The translations under genes and the position numbers were made by a program. The notes under the pieces are model-generated. The model had not been told where the DNA came from, searched no databases, and saw nothing but the letters and a program-made list of their open reading frames with translations. From the NCBI GenBank assembly GCA_965212525.1, contig CBDBVC010000029.1, positions 47,516-111,515 on the forward strand: a stretch of DNA of 64,000 nt. The letters are read 5' to 3'. Within the stretch, counting starts at the first letter, position 1. Every line of letters begins with the position of its first letter. The DNA comes from SZUA-38 sp965212525. GTDB lineage: Bacteria > Pseudomonadota > Gammaproteobacteria > Xanthomonadales > SZUA-38. This document shows positions 8,633 to 17,608 of the stretch, piece by piece.

Positions 8633-9931
8633 ATGAAACGACTGGTTTCATCTCTGTTTCTGGCTCTGATCTGCACTTCGGTTCAGGCAGACGGACAACG
8701 ACTGCTCTGTGGTCAACTGCTGGATACCGAGAACGGTCAGTTGCTCGGCCCCCACGTTATCGAGACCGAAGGCAACCGGTTCAGCGCCGTGATAGCCGTG
8801 GAAGACTATCAGGGCGAGGAGAACTGGATTGATCTCAGTGAATCGACCTGCCTGCCGGGTCTGATCGACATGCACGTTCACCTGACCAATGAAAGCAACC
8901 CCAGGGCCTACATCGAACGCTTCACACTGGATACGGCCGATTATTCATTCCGTGCCGTGAAGCATGCACGCACCACCTTGATGGCCGGATTCACCACTGT
9001 CAGGAACCTCGGTGATGATGGCACCATCACCGCATCGTTGCGCGATGCCATCGCCGAGGGAACACTGGAAGGCCCACGAATCTTCACGGCGGGAAAATCA
9101 CTGGCCACAACCGGCGGTCATGCTGACCCGAGTAACGGCTATCGCGCTGATCTGATGGGCGACCCCGGGCCACGCGATGGCGTTGTCAATGGGCCCTCTG
9201 ATGCCATGAAAGCCGTACGGCAGCGATACAAGGATGGCGCTGACCTGATCAAGATTACAGCCACCGGCGGTGTGCTCTCGCAGGCCAAGAATGGCCAGAA
9301 TCCACAGTTCACCGATGATGAACTGAAGGCCATCATGACGGCTGCGGAGGATTACGGATTCAGGGTTGCTGCTCATGCGCACGGTGCAGAAGGCATGAAA
9401 CGGGCGATCCGGGCCGGCATCAGCAGCATCGAACACGGCACACTGATGGACGACGAAGTGATGCGCCTGATGAAAAAACACGGCACCTATCTGGTCCCGA
9501 CCATCCTTGCCGGTGATTTTGTTGCTGAAAAGGCGAAAATTGACGGCTACTTTCCAGAAGTCGTTCGTCCCAAGGCAGCTGCACTCGGACCGAAAATTCA
9601 GGAAAACTTCGGCCGGGCCTGGAAACAGGGTGTACGAATTGCATTCGGAACCGACAGTGGTGTCTCGCCACATGGTGAGAATGCGCGTGAATTCAGCCTG
9701 ATGACCGAAGCCGGCATGCCGGCGATGGAAGCCATTCGTTCAGCCACAGTCCATGCCGCTGACCTGCTGGACCAGTCGGACTCACTCGGTTCCATCATAA
9801 CCGGCAAACTGGCAGACCTGGTTGCTGTCGAGGGCAACCCGATCACTGATATCAGCCTGCTGGAAGACATCGGTTTTGTTATGAAGGATGGCAAGGTGTA
9901 CAAGAATGCCGGGAAAGGCGACACTGACTGA
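8633..9931 (+). CDS. Exported amidohydrolase (Xaa-Pro dipeptidase/imidazolonepropionase-like)
   Basis: Metal-dependent hydrolase exported to the periplasm. Its 432 aa begin with a clear signal peptide (MKRLVSSLFLALICTSVQA). Amidohydrolase motifs in order are LPGLIDMHVHL (metal His pair), the carboxylated-Lys segment LIKITATGG, AHAHG, SIEHGT and FGTDSG. The pattern fits the subgroup that includes Xaa-Pro dipeptidases and aryldialkylphosphatase-like enzymes; the substrate cannot be read from sequence. A GGAG ribosome site precedes the ATG. mvaD begins 8 bp after the stop, so they are probably co-transcribed, but no functional link to isoprenoids is evident. Confidence 0.88.
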   Translation: MKRLVSSLFLALICTSVQADGQRLLCGQLLDTENGQLLGPHVIETEGNRFSAVIAVEDYQGEENWIDLSESTCLPGLIDMHVHLTNESNPRAYIERFTLDTADYSFRAVKHARTTLMAGFTTVRNLGDDGTITASLRDAIAEGTLEGPRIFTAGKSLATTGGHADPSNGYRADLMGDPGPRDGVVNGPSDAMKAVRQRYKDGADLIKITATGGVLSQAKNGQNPQFTDDELKAIMTAAEDYGFRVAAHAHGAEGMKRAIRAGISSIEHGTLMDDEVMRLMKKHGTYLVPTILAGDFVAEKAKIDGYFPEVVRPKAAALGPKIQENFGRAWKQGVRIAFGTDSGVSPHGENAREFSLMTEAGMPAMEAIRSATVHAADLLDQSDSLGSIITGKLADLVAVEGNPITDISLLEDIGFVMKDGKVYKNAGKGDTD

Positions 9932-9939
9932 TCACTGAC

Positions 9940-10968
9940 ATGCATTCGCTTCACGACAGGGTGACCGCAGTCGCCCACCCGAATATTGCGCTGATCAAGT
10001 ACTGGGGCAAACGGGACAGAGTGCTCAATCTGCCAGACGCCGGTTCAGTCTCCATCACACTCGACAGCCTCACCAGCACAACAACGGCAAGCCTGGCTGC
10101 AGAGCATGAGAAAGGAACGGTCACCATCAATGGCCAGGCTGATCCGCAGGCCGCTCGCAAGGTCCTGACCTGTGTAAACAACATGCTGACCGAGCAGTCT
10201 GATCTGCCTCGAATGGAAATAGAGTCCCTGATTGGACGGCTCAACATCTTCAGCGAGAATAACTTTCCAACGGCAGCCGGACTGGCGTCATCGGCATCCG
10301 GTTTTGCTGCCCTGGTGACAGCCATCGATACCCTGTTCAGCCTTGGCCTGACCGATCAGCAGCGATCCGTTCATGCCCGTCGTGGTTCGGGTTCGGCAGC
10401 CCGGTCCCTGTTCGGCGGTTTTGTACGGATGTTCGAAGGTGAGCAATCCGATGGCAGTGATGCCTATGCCCAGATGCTGCATGAAGCCAGTCACTGGCCA
10501 CTCGAAGTCATCATTGCCGTGACCAGCACCCAGTCCAAGAAGACAGGTTCCACCGATGGCATGCAGGCATCAAAATCGACCTCGCCCTATCATCAGGCCT
10601 GGGTTGACAGTACGCGCAACGACATCGAAGCCTGTGTGACTGCGATCGCCGAACGTGATTTCACCCGACTGGCGACGCTGTCAGAACACAGTTGCCTGAA
10701 AATGCATGCCAGCATGATGGCAACGCAACCTCCCTTGCTGTACTGGAACCCTGCCACCCTGGCCTGCGTGCACCGGATCGTGGAACTGAGGGCATCAGGT
10801 CTGGATGTGTTCTTCACCATTGATGCCGGTCCGCAGGTCAAGGCCATTTGCCTGCCTTCGAGCTCAGAAGCGGTGAAGGCAGCCCTCAGTGATGTTCATG
10901 GCGTCGCTCAGCTGATGCACACACGTCTGGGTCAGGCTGCCGAATCCAGACTGGACCAGGCCGCATGA
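9940..10968 (+). CDS. mvaD: Diphosphomevalonate decarboxylase
   Basis: ATP-dependent decarboxylation of mevalonate diphosphate to isopentenyl diphosphate, the last mevalonate-pathway step. It has 342 aa and is a GHMP-superfamily member with the family-specific opening AHPNIALIKYWGKRD, the ATP loop GLASSASGFAAL, the active-site segment RRGSGSAARSLFGGF and FFTIDAGPQVKAI with the conserved Asp. It starts 8 bp after the amidohydrolase and overlaps the next kinase gene by 4 bp (ATGA). Confidence 0.96.
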   Translation: MHSLHDRVTAVAHPNIALIKYWGKRDRVLNLPDAGSVSITLDSLTSTTTASLAAEHEKGTVTINGQADPQAARKVLTCVNNMLTEQSDLPRMEIESLIGRLNIFSENNFPTAAGLASSASGFAALVTAIDTLFSLGLTDQQRSVHARRGSGSAARSLFGGFVRMFEGEQSDGSDAYAQMLHEASHWPLEVIIAVTSTQSKKTGSTDGMQASKSTSPYHQAWVDSTRNDIEACVTAIAERDFTRLATLSEHSCLKMHASMMATQPPLLYWNPATLACVHRIVELRASGLDVFFTIDAGPQVKAICLPSSSEAVKAALSDVHGVAQLMHTRLGQAAESRLDQAA

Positions 10969-11984
10969 TCGATATTCACTCCCCAGGCAAGCTGATGCTG
11001 AGCGGAGAATACGCTGTTCTCGAAGGTGCACCGGCCGTGCTGTGCCCGTCACATCATCAGGTTCATGTACACATCGGTTTTGCCGAAGAGCACCACATCG
11101 TCCGGTCAGTCACGATCGACGACAACCCCGCCCTGTTTCATCTCGAGGACACCCAACTGGTATGGGATTGTGATGAGGCAATGGCGAGCAGAATGGACCT
11201 GATACGCTGCGTGGTCGAGACACTGCTGGTTCATCGACAGATCAGACCGGATATGCCGCTGTGCGATATTCTCATCGATTCGCGGGAATTCATCGATGAG
11301 GAAAGCGGTCAGAAATTTGGTGTCGGATCCAGTGCCGCTGTGTCAGTTTCCCTGGTTCGTGCCCTGCTGCAATGGAACTGCCGGGCCATGAATGACCGGC
11401 TGGTATTCAATCTGGCCGCCAAGGCACACGCCCGATTCCAGTCCGGCAGAGGCAGCCAGGCAGATGTCGCCGCATGTACCTACAATGAACTGATCTGCTA
11501 CCAGTCCAAGCGAACCAGCATCATCCCCTGGCCGGACGAACTCTACTGCGCTGCCATCTGGACCGGTGAAAGTGTCTCCACCTCATCATTCCTGTCCCGG
11601 CTGGAAATGTGGTCCTCGAACCAGCCGGTCAGTTACTACGACAAGTTCAACAGCCTCAAGGACAGCGCGGTTGAAATTGCCGATGCCTTCATCAACAACC
11701 AGGCCAGCACCATTGTGCGCCTGCTGGAAGATTATTCAGCGCTGCTTGAGGCCATTGGTCAGGAAGCGGAAATACCCATCATCAGCACCCGTCATCAGTA
11801 CATCAGGAGCCTGGCAACCGATGCGGCACTCCGATACAAGCCCAGTGGAGCCGGCGGTGGTGATTACGGGCTGGTATTCACCCAGCACAGGGATCTGCTG
11901 GAACGGTTCATGAACCAACTGTCCGATCATAATCTGAGACACAGTTTCATGCTGCAATCAGACCGGCAATCGATTGCCTCCTGA
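10965..11984 (+). CDS. mvaK2: Phosphomevalonate kinase (GHMP family)
   Basis: Predicted to phosphorylate 5-phosphomevalonate to the diphosphate. The 339 aa show the three GHMP motifs: SPGKLMLSGEYAVLEG near the N-terminus, FGVGSSAAVSVSLVRALL (ATP loop) and GAGGGDYGLVF near the C-terminus, plus GRGSQADVAA as in bacterial phosphomevalonate kinases. Mevalonate kinase is supplied by the fusion gene at 13205, so assignment as the second kinase fits the pathway. It overlaps mvaD by 4 bp. A 167-bp gap separates it from the prenyl synthase gene. Confidence 0.9.
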   Translation: MIDIHSPGKLMLSGEYAVLEGAPAVLCPSHHQVHVHIGFAEEHHIVRSVTIDDNPALFHLEDTQLVWDCDEAMASRMDLIRCVVETLLVHRQIRPDMPLCDILIDSREFIDEESGQKFGVGSSAAVSVSLVRALLQWNCRAMNDRLVFNLAAKAHARFQSGRGSQADVAACTYNELICYQSKRTSIIPWPDELYCAAIWTGESVSTSSFLSRLEMWSSNQPVSYYDKFNSLKDSAVEIADAFINNQASTIVRLLEDYSALLEAIGQEAEIPIISTRHQYIRSLATDAALRYKPSGAGGGDYGLVFTQHRDLLERFMNQLSDHNLRHSFMLQSDRQSIAS

Positions 11985-12051
11985 GTCGAACAGCCAATGC
12001 GTTCATTGCGCTTGCCAGTCTTGAGTTTATGCCGTTTTTACCCCATAAAAC

Positions 12052-12080
12052 TTCTGGATGACAGATAAAATCGGTATGAT
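12052..12080 (+). promoter_or_regulatory. Possible sigma-70 promoter before the squalene-synthase-like gene
   Basis: A good -10 hexamer TATGAT (12075-12080) lies 17 bp after a weak -35 TTCTGG (12052-12057), in the only sizeable gap (167 bp) inside the mevalonate block. It could drive the genes at 12152-16130 separately from mvaD-mvaK2. The weak -35 makes this tentative. Confidence 0.3.
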
Positions 12081-12151
12081 AGTGTTTATCCGGAACCAAC
12101 GCCGTTTTCCAGCACAACGGTGACTGTGTCAACACTCAGGTAGAAGCATCG

Positions 12152-13201
12152 ATGCAACAGCAGACAATTGATCATGCAATCAGGATGCAGGATAGGCTAT
12201 TGCCTGGTGTTTCACGCACCTTCGCACTGACCATACCGCAACTGCCCGATGGCTTGAGAATTGCCGTCACCAACGCCTATCTGCTATGCCGTATTGCCGA
12301 CACCATAGAAGATGATCATCAACTGTCTGTTGAAGACAAGTCAGCCTACCATCAGGCATTCACCGATCTGGTTGCAGGCCAGGGACAGGCTCAGGAACTC
12401 AGTGCCGACCTGTTTCACGCACTGTCAGGTTTCACACCCGGCGAAGAACTGGCCCTGATCAAGAACCTGCCCGAAGTAATCACCGTCAAGCAGAGCCTCA
12501 GTGAGCAACAGCAACAGGCCCTGTTTCGATGTATCTCTGTGATGTGCGGCGGTATGCCCGATTTCCAGCAGCAGACCAGTATCGCTGGCCTGGACAGCAT
12601 GCAGGACCTGGATGATTACTGCTACGTCGTCGCCGGTGTCGTCGGCGAAATGCTGACCGACCTGTTCTGTGACTATTCACCGCAGATTGCCGAACATCGC
12701 GAATCGATGATGCCACTGTCACGTGCTTTCGGACAGGGTCTGCAGATGACCAATATCCTGAAGGATTTCTGGGAAGATCGCCTGCGAAAGGCCTGCTGGC
12801 TGCCTTCCGATGTCTTCAGGCGTCACGGTCTTGACCTGTCTTCGCCTCATTCCGAACATTTTGTTACGGCATTCTCCAAAGGCATCATGGAACTGATAGC
12901 CGTGGCACACCAGTGCCTGAGGGATGCCATGCAGTACGTCAAGACCGTACCAAGAAACGAGACTGGCATACGCCGGTTCTGCCTGTGGGCAATCGGCCTC
13001 GCAGTACTGACATTGCAGAACATTCGCAAGAAGCCGGGTTACCTGCATGGCGATCAGGTTAAGGTATCCCGACGTGCCGTGAGCATCACAGTGCTGCTGA
13101 GCAACATGATGTCGCGGTCCAATCGTGCACTGTCACTTATTTTCAGGCTGGCCTCTTCCGGACTGCCGGAACAGAACAAGGCCATCAAGAGTCAACCATA
13201 G
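12152..13201 (+). CDS. Squalene/phytoene synthase family protein (likely squalene synthase)
   Basis: Head-to-head prenyl transferase, here most likely condensing two farnesyl diphosphates. It has 349 aa. The first Asp-rich motif is DTIEDD (residues 50-55), the second is NILKDFWED (D205 and D209), and DYCYVVAGVVGEMLTDLF is the conserved active-site helix. The C-terminal ~60 residues are moderately hydrophobic. The Y-x-x-x-V-A-G-x-V-G pattern and the context fit squalene rather than phytoene synthesis, but the product cannot be fixed by sequence. It lies 3 bp upstream of the HMGR-mevalonate kinase fusion, so co-transcription is near certain. Confidence 0.85.
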   Translation: MQQQTIDHAIRMQDRLLPGVSRTFALTIPQLPDGLRIAVTNAYLLCRIADTIEDDHQLSVEDKSAYHQAFTDLVAGQGQAQELSADLFHALSGFTPGEELALIKNLPEVITVKQSLSEQQQQALFRCISVMCGGMPDFQQQTSIAGLDSMQDLDDYCYVVAGVVGEMLTDLFCDYSPQIAEHRESMMPLSRAFGQGLQMTNILKDFWEDRLRKACWLPSDVFRRHGLDLSSPHSEHFVTAFSKGIMELIAVAHQCLRDAMQYVKTVPRNETGIRRFCLWAIGLAVLTLQNIRKKPGYLHGDQVKVSRRAVSITVLLSNMMSRSNRALSLIFRLASSGLPEQNKAIKSQP

Positions 13202-13204
13202 CCC

Positions 13205-15457
13205 ATGTCCAAATCACGCTTTCCAGATTTCTACAAACTCTCGGTCACCGATCGGGTCAAGGCCGTGCACGAACGTGGCTGGCTGACTGCAGACGATTAC
13301 CAACGGCTGGAGAGTGGCGAACACACACTATCTGTCAGCAACGCCGACAAGATGATCGAGAATGTCATCGGCGTTCTCGGATTGCCCATTGGGCTGGGCC
13401 TCAACTTCCTGATCAACGACAAGGAGTTTGTGGTTCCGCTGGCCGTCGAGGAACCCTCCATCGTCGCAGCGCTGAGTTCGGCCGCCAAACTGGCACGTGA
13501 CGGCGGGGGCTTCGAATCCAGCAGTTCTGAACCGATACTCATCGGGCAGGTTCAGGTGGTCAACACACCGCATTCCAGCCAGGCCAAGGCACGGCTGCTG
13601 CAACGCAAGGACCAGATCCTCAACCTTGCCAACAGCATGCAACCCAAGCTTGTGGCACGTGGCGGCGGTGCCAAGGACATCGAGGTATTCATCCACCCAT
13701 CCACCGACACCGGTGACATGCTGGTGCTGCACCTGCTGGTCAATACCTGTGATGCCATGGGCGCCAACCTCGTCAACACCATGTGCGAGGGCATTGCTGC
13801 ACTGGTCGAAAAGATCAGTGGCGGCAAGGTATTTCTAAGAATCCTGTCTAACCTGACTGATCGCTCCATGGTTCGTGCCAGTACCACCATACCGCTGGCA
13901 TCACTCTCCGGCAGAAAGGGCTATGATGCCGAGCAGGTGCGCGATGGCATCATCATCGCCAGTGAATTTGCCGCCATCGACCCCTACCGGGCAGCAACGC
14001 ACAACAAGGGCATCATGAACGGGATTGATGCCGTTGCACTGGCAACCGGTAACGACTGGCGCGCCATCGAGGCCGGTGCTCATGCCTTTGCCGCCAGGGG
14101 AACACGATATACCTCACTGACACAGTGGAAAAAGAATGACGCCGGTGATCTGGTGGGCACGATCGAGGTACCGATCAAGGTGGGTACCGTTGGTGGCCCC
14201 CTGCAGAGTAATCCGGCCGTTGCCATGAACCTGAGGCTGATGCGTATCAGCAGGGCAACCGAACTGGCTGAAGTCATGGCTGCCGTGGGACTGGCGCAGA
14301 ACTTCTCGGCACTGCGTGCCCTTGCCACCGAAGGCATTCAGAAGGGGCACATGAGCCTGCATGCGCGAACCGTGGCTTCGGCAGCAGGTGCCACACCCGA
14401 AATATTCGACACCGTTGTCGAACGACTCATCAACAGCGGCGAAATCAAGGTCTGGAAGGCGCGTGAAATCGTCTCCACCGTGACGCGTCAGTCGCATATC
14501 GAGACTGCCGAGAGCCAGCAGGCGACAGAACAGACACCCGAACTCGCCGCCGGTCATGGCAAGGCCATCCTCATGGGAGAGCACGCCGTGGTGTACGGAT
14601 CACATGCCATTGCTGCTCCGATCCCGCTGGCGATCGAATCTCGCATTACCGATCACAACTCGGGTGTGCACATCTCGATTCCACGCTGGAGTGTTGAACA
14701 CGATCTGGAAATGAATGCCGAACGGCGACAGTCATTCGAGAAACCGGCTGCCATCATTCTGGAAAAGCTCGGCCTGATTGACACACCCATGAAGATCGAG
14801 GTTTATCCGAATCTGCCAAGAGCCATGGGACTCGGCGGTTCGGCGGCCGTTGCCGTTGCCATCATCAGGGCGCTGGACAATCGCTTCAGGCTTGGTCTCT
14901 CGGAGGAAGAGGTCAACAACCTCGCCTATGAAGGTGAGAAGATGGCGCATGGAAACCCGTCGGGTATCGATAATGCCGTGGCCACCTATGGTCAGATGCT
15001 GCTGTATCGCCGTGGTGACCCACCGATGATCGAAACGCTGACAACACCAAATCCCATCCGCTTCGTGATTGGCATGACCGGTGTTGAATCACTGACACTG
15101 CGCATGGTGGAAAATGTCCGCAAGAACTGGGAAAAAAGCCGGCGCATGTACGATCGCATGTTCAATGAGATTGATCAGCTGACCCTGCGCGCGCTGGAGA
15201 GCATCAAGTCCTTTGACCTCGAACGCCTGGGTCAGATCATGAATATCGGCCAGGGCCTGCTCAATGCATTGCAAGTGTCGAGCTGGGAACTGGAGGAGCT
15301 GATCCAGATCGCCCGCAACAACGGCGCACTGGGTGCCAAGCTGACCGGCGCTGGCGGCGGCGGCTCCATGATTGCCCTGTGTCCGGACAGCTCCGAAGAT
15401 GTCTGCAAGGCGATGGAGGAAGCCGGCTACCAGGCGATGGAAGTCACCATCGGCTGA
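13205..15457 (+). CDS. Fused HMG-CoA reductase (class II) - mevalonate kinase
   Basis: One uninterrupted 750-aa frame with two consecutive pathway enzymes. Residues ~1-430 are a class II HMG-CoA reductase: NTMCEGIAAL carries the catalytic Glu, THNKGIMNGIDAV the Lys and Asp, and GHMSLHARTVA the His. After a short Gln/Glu-rich linker (about 430-445), residues ~445-750 are a mevalonate kinase with GHGKAILMGEHAVVYG, the ATP loop MGLGGSAAVAVAI, NPSGIDNAVATYG and LTGAGGGGSMIAL. All key residues of both halves are present, so a bifunctional enzyme converting HMG-CoA to 5-phosphomevalonate is inferred. Class II enzymes can run in either direction; the operon indicates biosynthesis. Confidence 0.93.
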   Translation: MSKSRFPDFYKLSVTDRVKAVHERGWLTADDYQRLESGEHTLSVSNADKMIENVIGVLGLPIGLGLNFLINDKEFVVPLAVEEPSIVAALSSAAKLARDGGGFESSSSEPILIGQVQVVNTPHSSQAKARLLQRKDQILNLANSMQPKLVARGGGAKDIEVFIHPSTDTGDMLVLHLLVNTCDAMGANLVNTMCEGIAALVEKISGGKVFLRILSNLTDRSMVRASTTIPLASLSGRKGYDAEQVRDGIIIASEFAAIDPYRAATHNKGIMNGIDAVALATGNDWRAIEAGAHAFAARGTRYTSLTQWKKNDAGDLVGTIEVPIKVGTVGGPLQSNPAVAMNLRLMRISRATELAEVMAAVGLAQNFSALRALATEGIQKGHMSLHARTVASAAGATPEIFDTVVERLINSGEIKVWKAREIVSTVTRQSHIETAESQQATEQTPELAAGHGKAILMGEHAVVYGSHAIAAPIPLAIESRITDHNSGVHISIPRWSVEHDLEMNAERRQSFEKPAAIILEKLGLIDTPMKIEVYPNLPRAMGLGGSAAVAVAIIRALDNRFRLGLSEEEVNNLAYEGEKMAHGNPSGIDNAVATYGQMLLYRRGDPPMIETLTTPNPIRFVIGMTGVESLTLRMVENVRKNWEKSRRMYDRMFNEIDQLTLRALESIKSFDLERLGQIMNIGQGLLNALQVSSWELEELIQIARNNGALGAKLTGAGGGGSMIALCPDSSEDVCKAMEEAGYQAMEVTIG

Positions 15458-15515
15458 ATGCCAGCGTCCTGAATCAGACAATCGCTCCTCAAATTACTGA
15501 ACGGAATCACAACGC

Positions 15516-16130
15516 ATGCATATCACCCGCGACAAGAAAACTGACGCCGCCAATACCAATGCCACCATCGTCTCATCCGAGCAGGAACGGCTGATTCTGG
15601 TCGACAGCGATGATGAGATCATCGGATACGACAGCAAGGCCGTCTGTCATGACGGTGAAGGCGTACTGCACCGGGCATTTTCGGTATTCCTGTTCAATGA
15701 CGCCGGCGAATTGCTGCTGCAGCAGCGCTCGGCCGACAAGCGGCTGTGGCCGATGTACTGGTCCAACAGCGTTTGCTCACATCCGCGTGAGGGTGAGAGC
15801 CTGCAATTTGCAACACTGCGCCGGATGAAGGAAGAACTGGGCTGCGAGTCCGAACTGCAATACCTGTACAAGTTTCAGTACCAGGCGAACTTCGGCGAAC
15901 TCGGATCCGAGAATGAACTCTGTTCTGTCTTCATCGGCCCCACCGATGGTCAACTCGACATCAATGAAACAGAAATAGCAGACTGGCGATTCATCGGTAT
16001 CGATGCACTGAACCGTGAGCTGACTGAATCGACAGATTCATTCACACCCTGGTTTCAGATGGAATGGACACAGTTGATGACAGAATACAGGGGGCAAATC
16101 GACGAGCTGCTCAGACAGATCGGAAACTGA
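15516..16130 (+). CDS. idi: Isopentenyl-diphosphate delta-isomerase, type I
   Basis: Interconverts IPP and DMAPP. This 204-aa Nudix-fold enzyme shows SNSVCSHPREGES (catalytic Cys and metal His), the diagnostic R-R-M-K-E-E-L-G helix and the EN-E-LCSVF block carrying the active-site Glu residues. The N-terminal ~20 residues are a variable, Asn/Thr-rich extension. It is the last gene of the mevalonate block, 58 bp after the fusion gene, and is followed at once by a strong hairpin terminator. Confidence 0.96.
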   Translation: MHITRDKKTDAANTNATIVSSEQERLILVDSDDEIIGYDSKAVCHDGEGVLHRAFSVFLFNDAGELLLQQRSADKRLWPMYWSNSVCSHPREGESLQFATLRRMKEELGCESELQYLYKFQYQANFGELGSENELCSVFIGPTDGQLDINETEIADWRFIGIDALNRELTESTDSFTPWFQMEWTQLMTEYRGQIDELLRQIGN

Positions 16131-16158
16131 AAAACCCGGGCATGACCCGGGTTTTTTT
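16131..16158 (+). terminator. Rho-independent terminator after idi
   Basis: The perfect stem AACCCGGG/CCCGGGTT with a CATGA-type loop is followed by a T-run. It begins directly after the idi stop. The A-run on the other side lets it also serve convergent mscL. Confidence 0.9.
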
Positions 16159-16174
16159 ACGTCAACGGCAATGC

Positions 16175-16576
16175 TCAGGAACGGTTCAGGGCATCACGGA
16201 TCTCAGTCAGCAATTTGACTTCATCACTGGGCTCCGGTGGTGCCTTGGGTGCTTCCTCTTCCTGTTTCTGCAGCTTGTTCATGATCTTGATGGCCACGAA
16301 AATGGCCAGCGCCACAATCATAAAGTCGATTATGGTCTGGATGAATGCGCCGTATTTAAGTAATACGGCTTCGGCTTCACCCTCAGCTTCCTTGAGTACG
16401 TAGGCCAGATTGGAAAAATCGACCCCGCCGATCAGGTTACCGACCAGTGGCATGATCACATCCTTGACCAGGGACGACACGATCTTGCCGAAGGCTGCAC
16501 CAATGATGATGCCGACAGCCATGTCCATGACATTACCACGCATCGCAAAGCTCTTGAATTCACTGAAAAAACTCAT
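16175..16576 (-). CDS. mscL: Large-conductance mechanosensitive channel MscL
   Basis: Homopentameric inner-membrane tension valve that protects against osmotic downshock. It has 133 aa. The N-terminal amphipathic helix SFFSEFKSFAMRGNVMDMA leads into TM1 (VGIIIGAAFGKIVSSLV, with the pore-constriction glycines), a short periplasmic loop, TM2 (about 77-97) and a C-terminal bundle ending in LLTEIRDAL. Length and all segments are standard. It stands alone, convergent with idi. Confidence 0.97.
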   Translation of the reverse strand: MSFFSEFKSFAMRGNVMDMAVGIIIGAAFGKIVSSLVKDVIMPLVGNLIGGVDFSNLAYVLKEAEGEAEAVLLKYGAFIQTIIDFMIVALAIFVAIKIMNKLQKQEEEAPKAPPEPSDEVKLLTEIRDALNRS

Positions 16577-16684
16577 ACTGTTCTCCCTTGTTTACCCTTA
16601 CAGTTCTGTGGTACCTAAACAAGACTGAATGCTTCCACAGCCACTACACATCCAGTCGATGAACTACCGATAAGGCGTCTGCGG

Positions 16685-17554
16685 TCAGGAAGACCATCCA
16701 AACGTGTCGCAGACATCCACGTTACCACTCTGCAACCCGCGCCGTAGCCACTCGACCCGCTGCCTTGAGGTGCCGTGTGTGAACGATTCCTCGTCCACCT
16801 TGCGTCCTGCTCGTTTCTGCAGGCGGTCATCACCGATGGATGCGGCCGCCTGGATTCCGGCCTCGACATCACCGGGCTCAAGAATACGGGATTTCTTGTT
16901 GGCATGGTGTGCCCAGACGCCGGCCAGGCAATCAGCCTGTAATTCCATCTGGACTGACAATTCATTGGCCCTGGATCGACTGCCCGAGGACTGCTGCATC
17001 TGCCTAACGCGCGGCGTGATGCCGGTGATGGTCTGGATATGATGCCCGACTTCATGCCCGATCACGTAAGCTCTTGCAAATTCGCCAGGTGCGCCAAGCT
17101 GTTCAAGCTGACGGAAGAAACTCAGGCTCAGATACACGTTCTGATCACCGGGGCAGTAGAACGGACCTGTGGCCTCGCTGTTCACACCACAGCGCGAGCG
17201 CACGTTGTTGTCAAACAGCACCAGCGTGGGTTTTTTGTACTGCTGACCCTGCTGCCTGAAGAGTTCGGTCCAGACATCCTCGGTGAAGCCCAGCACGGTG
17301 ACGGCAAAATCGGCCTGCTCCTGCTCCGCGGCAGAGCGTTGTTCGGGCGGTCTGCCCTGGCCCTGAGTAGAAGGTCCGCTGAGATTACTGCCGCCCAGCT
17401 GTTGCAGCAGCTGCAGCGGATTCTGACCCGTGATCAAACCGATGATGATGACCACGATGATCATGCCACCGCCCAGTTTCATTCCCCCCGCGGCCATCCG
17501 GCGTCCGCGTCTGTCATCCACGTTGGTACTGCGTCGCCCATGTCGCCAGCGCAT
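16685..17554 (-). CDS. ypfJ: Neutral zinc metallopeptidase, YpfJ family
   Basis: Predicted membrane-anchored zinc peptidase of unknown substrate. The 289 aa begin with the conserved MRWRHGRRSTNVDDRRG and one transmembrane helix (about 27-45). The zinc motif HEVGHHIQ is followed by a conserved QADC-x-AG block; YCPGDQNVYLS and C-terminal DTFGWS are further family marks. All are as in E. coli YpfJ. It is a single gene between mscL and the acyl-CoA synthetase, with 54 bp to the latter's stop. Confidence 0.93.
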   Translation of the reverse strand: MRWRHGRRSTNVDDRRGRRMAAGGMKLGGGMIIVVIIIGLITGQNPLQLLQQLGGSNLSGPSTQGQGRPPEQRSAAEQEQADFAVTVLGFTEDVWTELFRQQGQQYKKPTLVLFDNNVRSRCGVNSEATGPFYCPGDQNVYLSLSFFRQLEQLGAPGEFARAYVIGHEVGHHIQTITGITPRVRQMQQSSGSRSRANELSVQMELQADCLAGVWAHHANKKSRILEPGDVEAGIQAAASIGDDRLQKRAGRKVDEESFTHGTSRQRVEWLRRGLQSGNVDVCDTFGWSS

Positions 17555-17608
17555 TGTGTTCTCCCTTGCCTAGTCTTGTTGCTGTAACTGCATCAATGCG
17601 GTTACATA

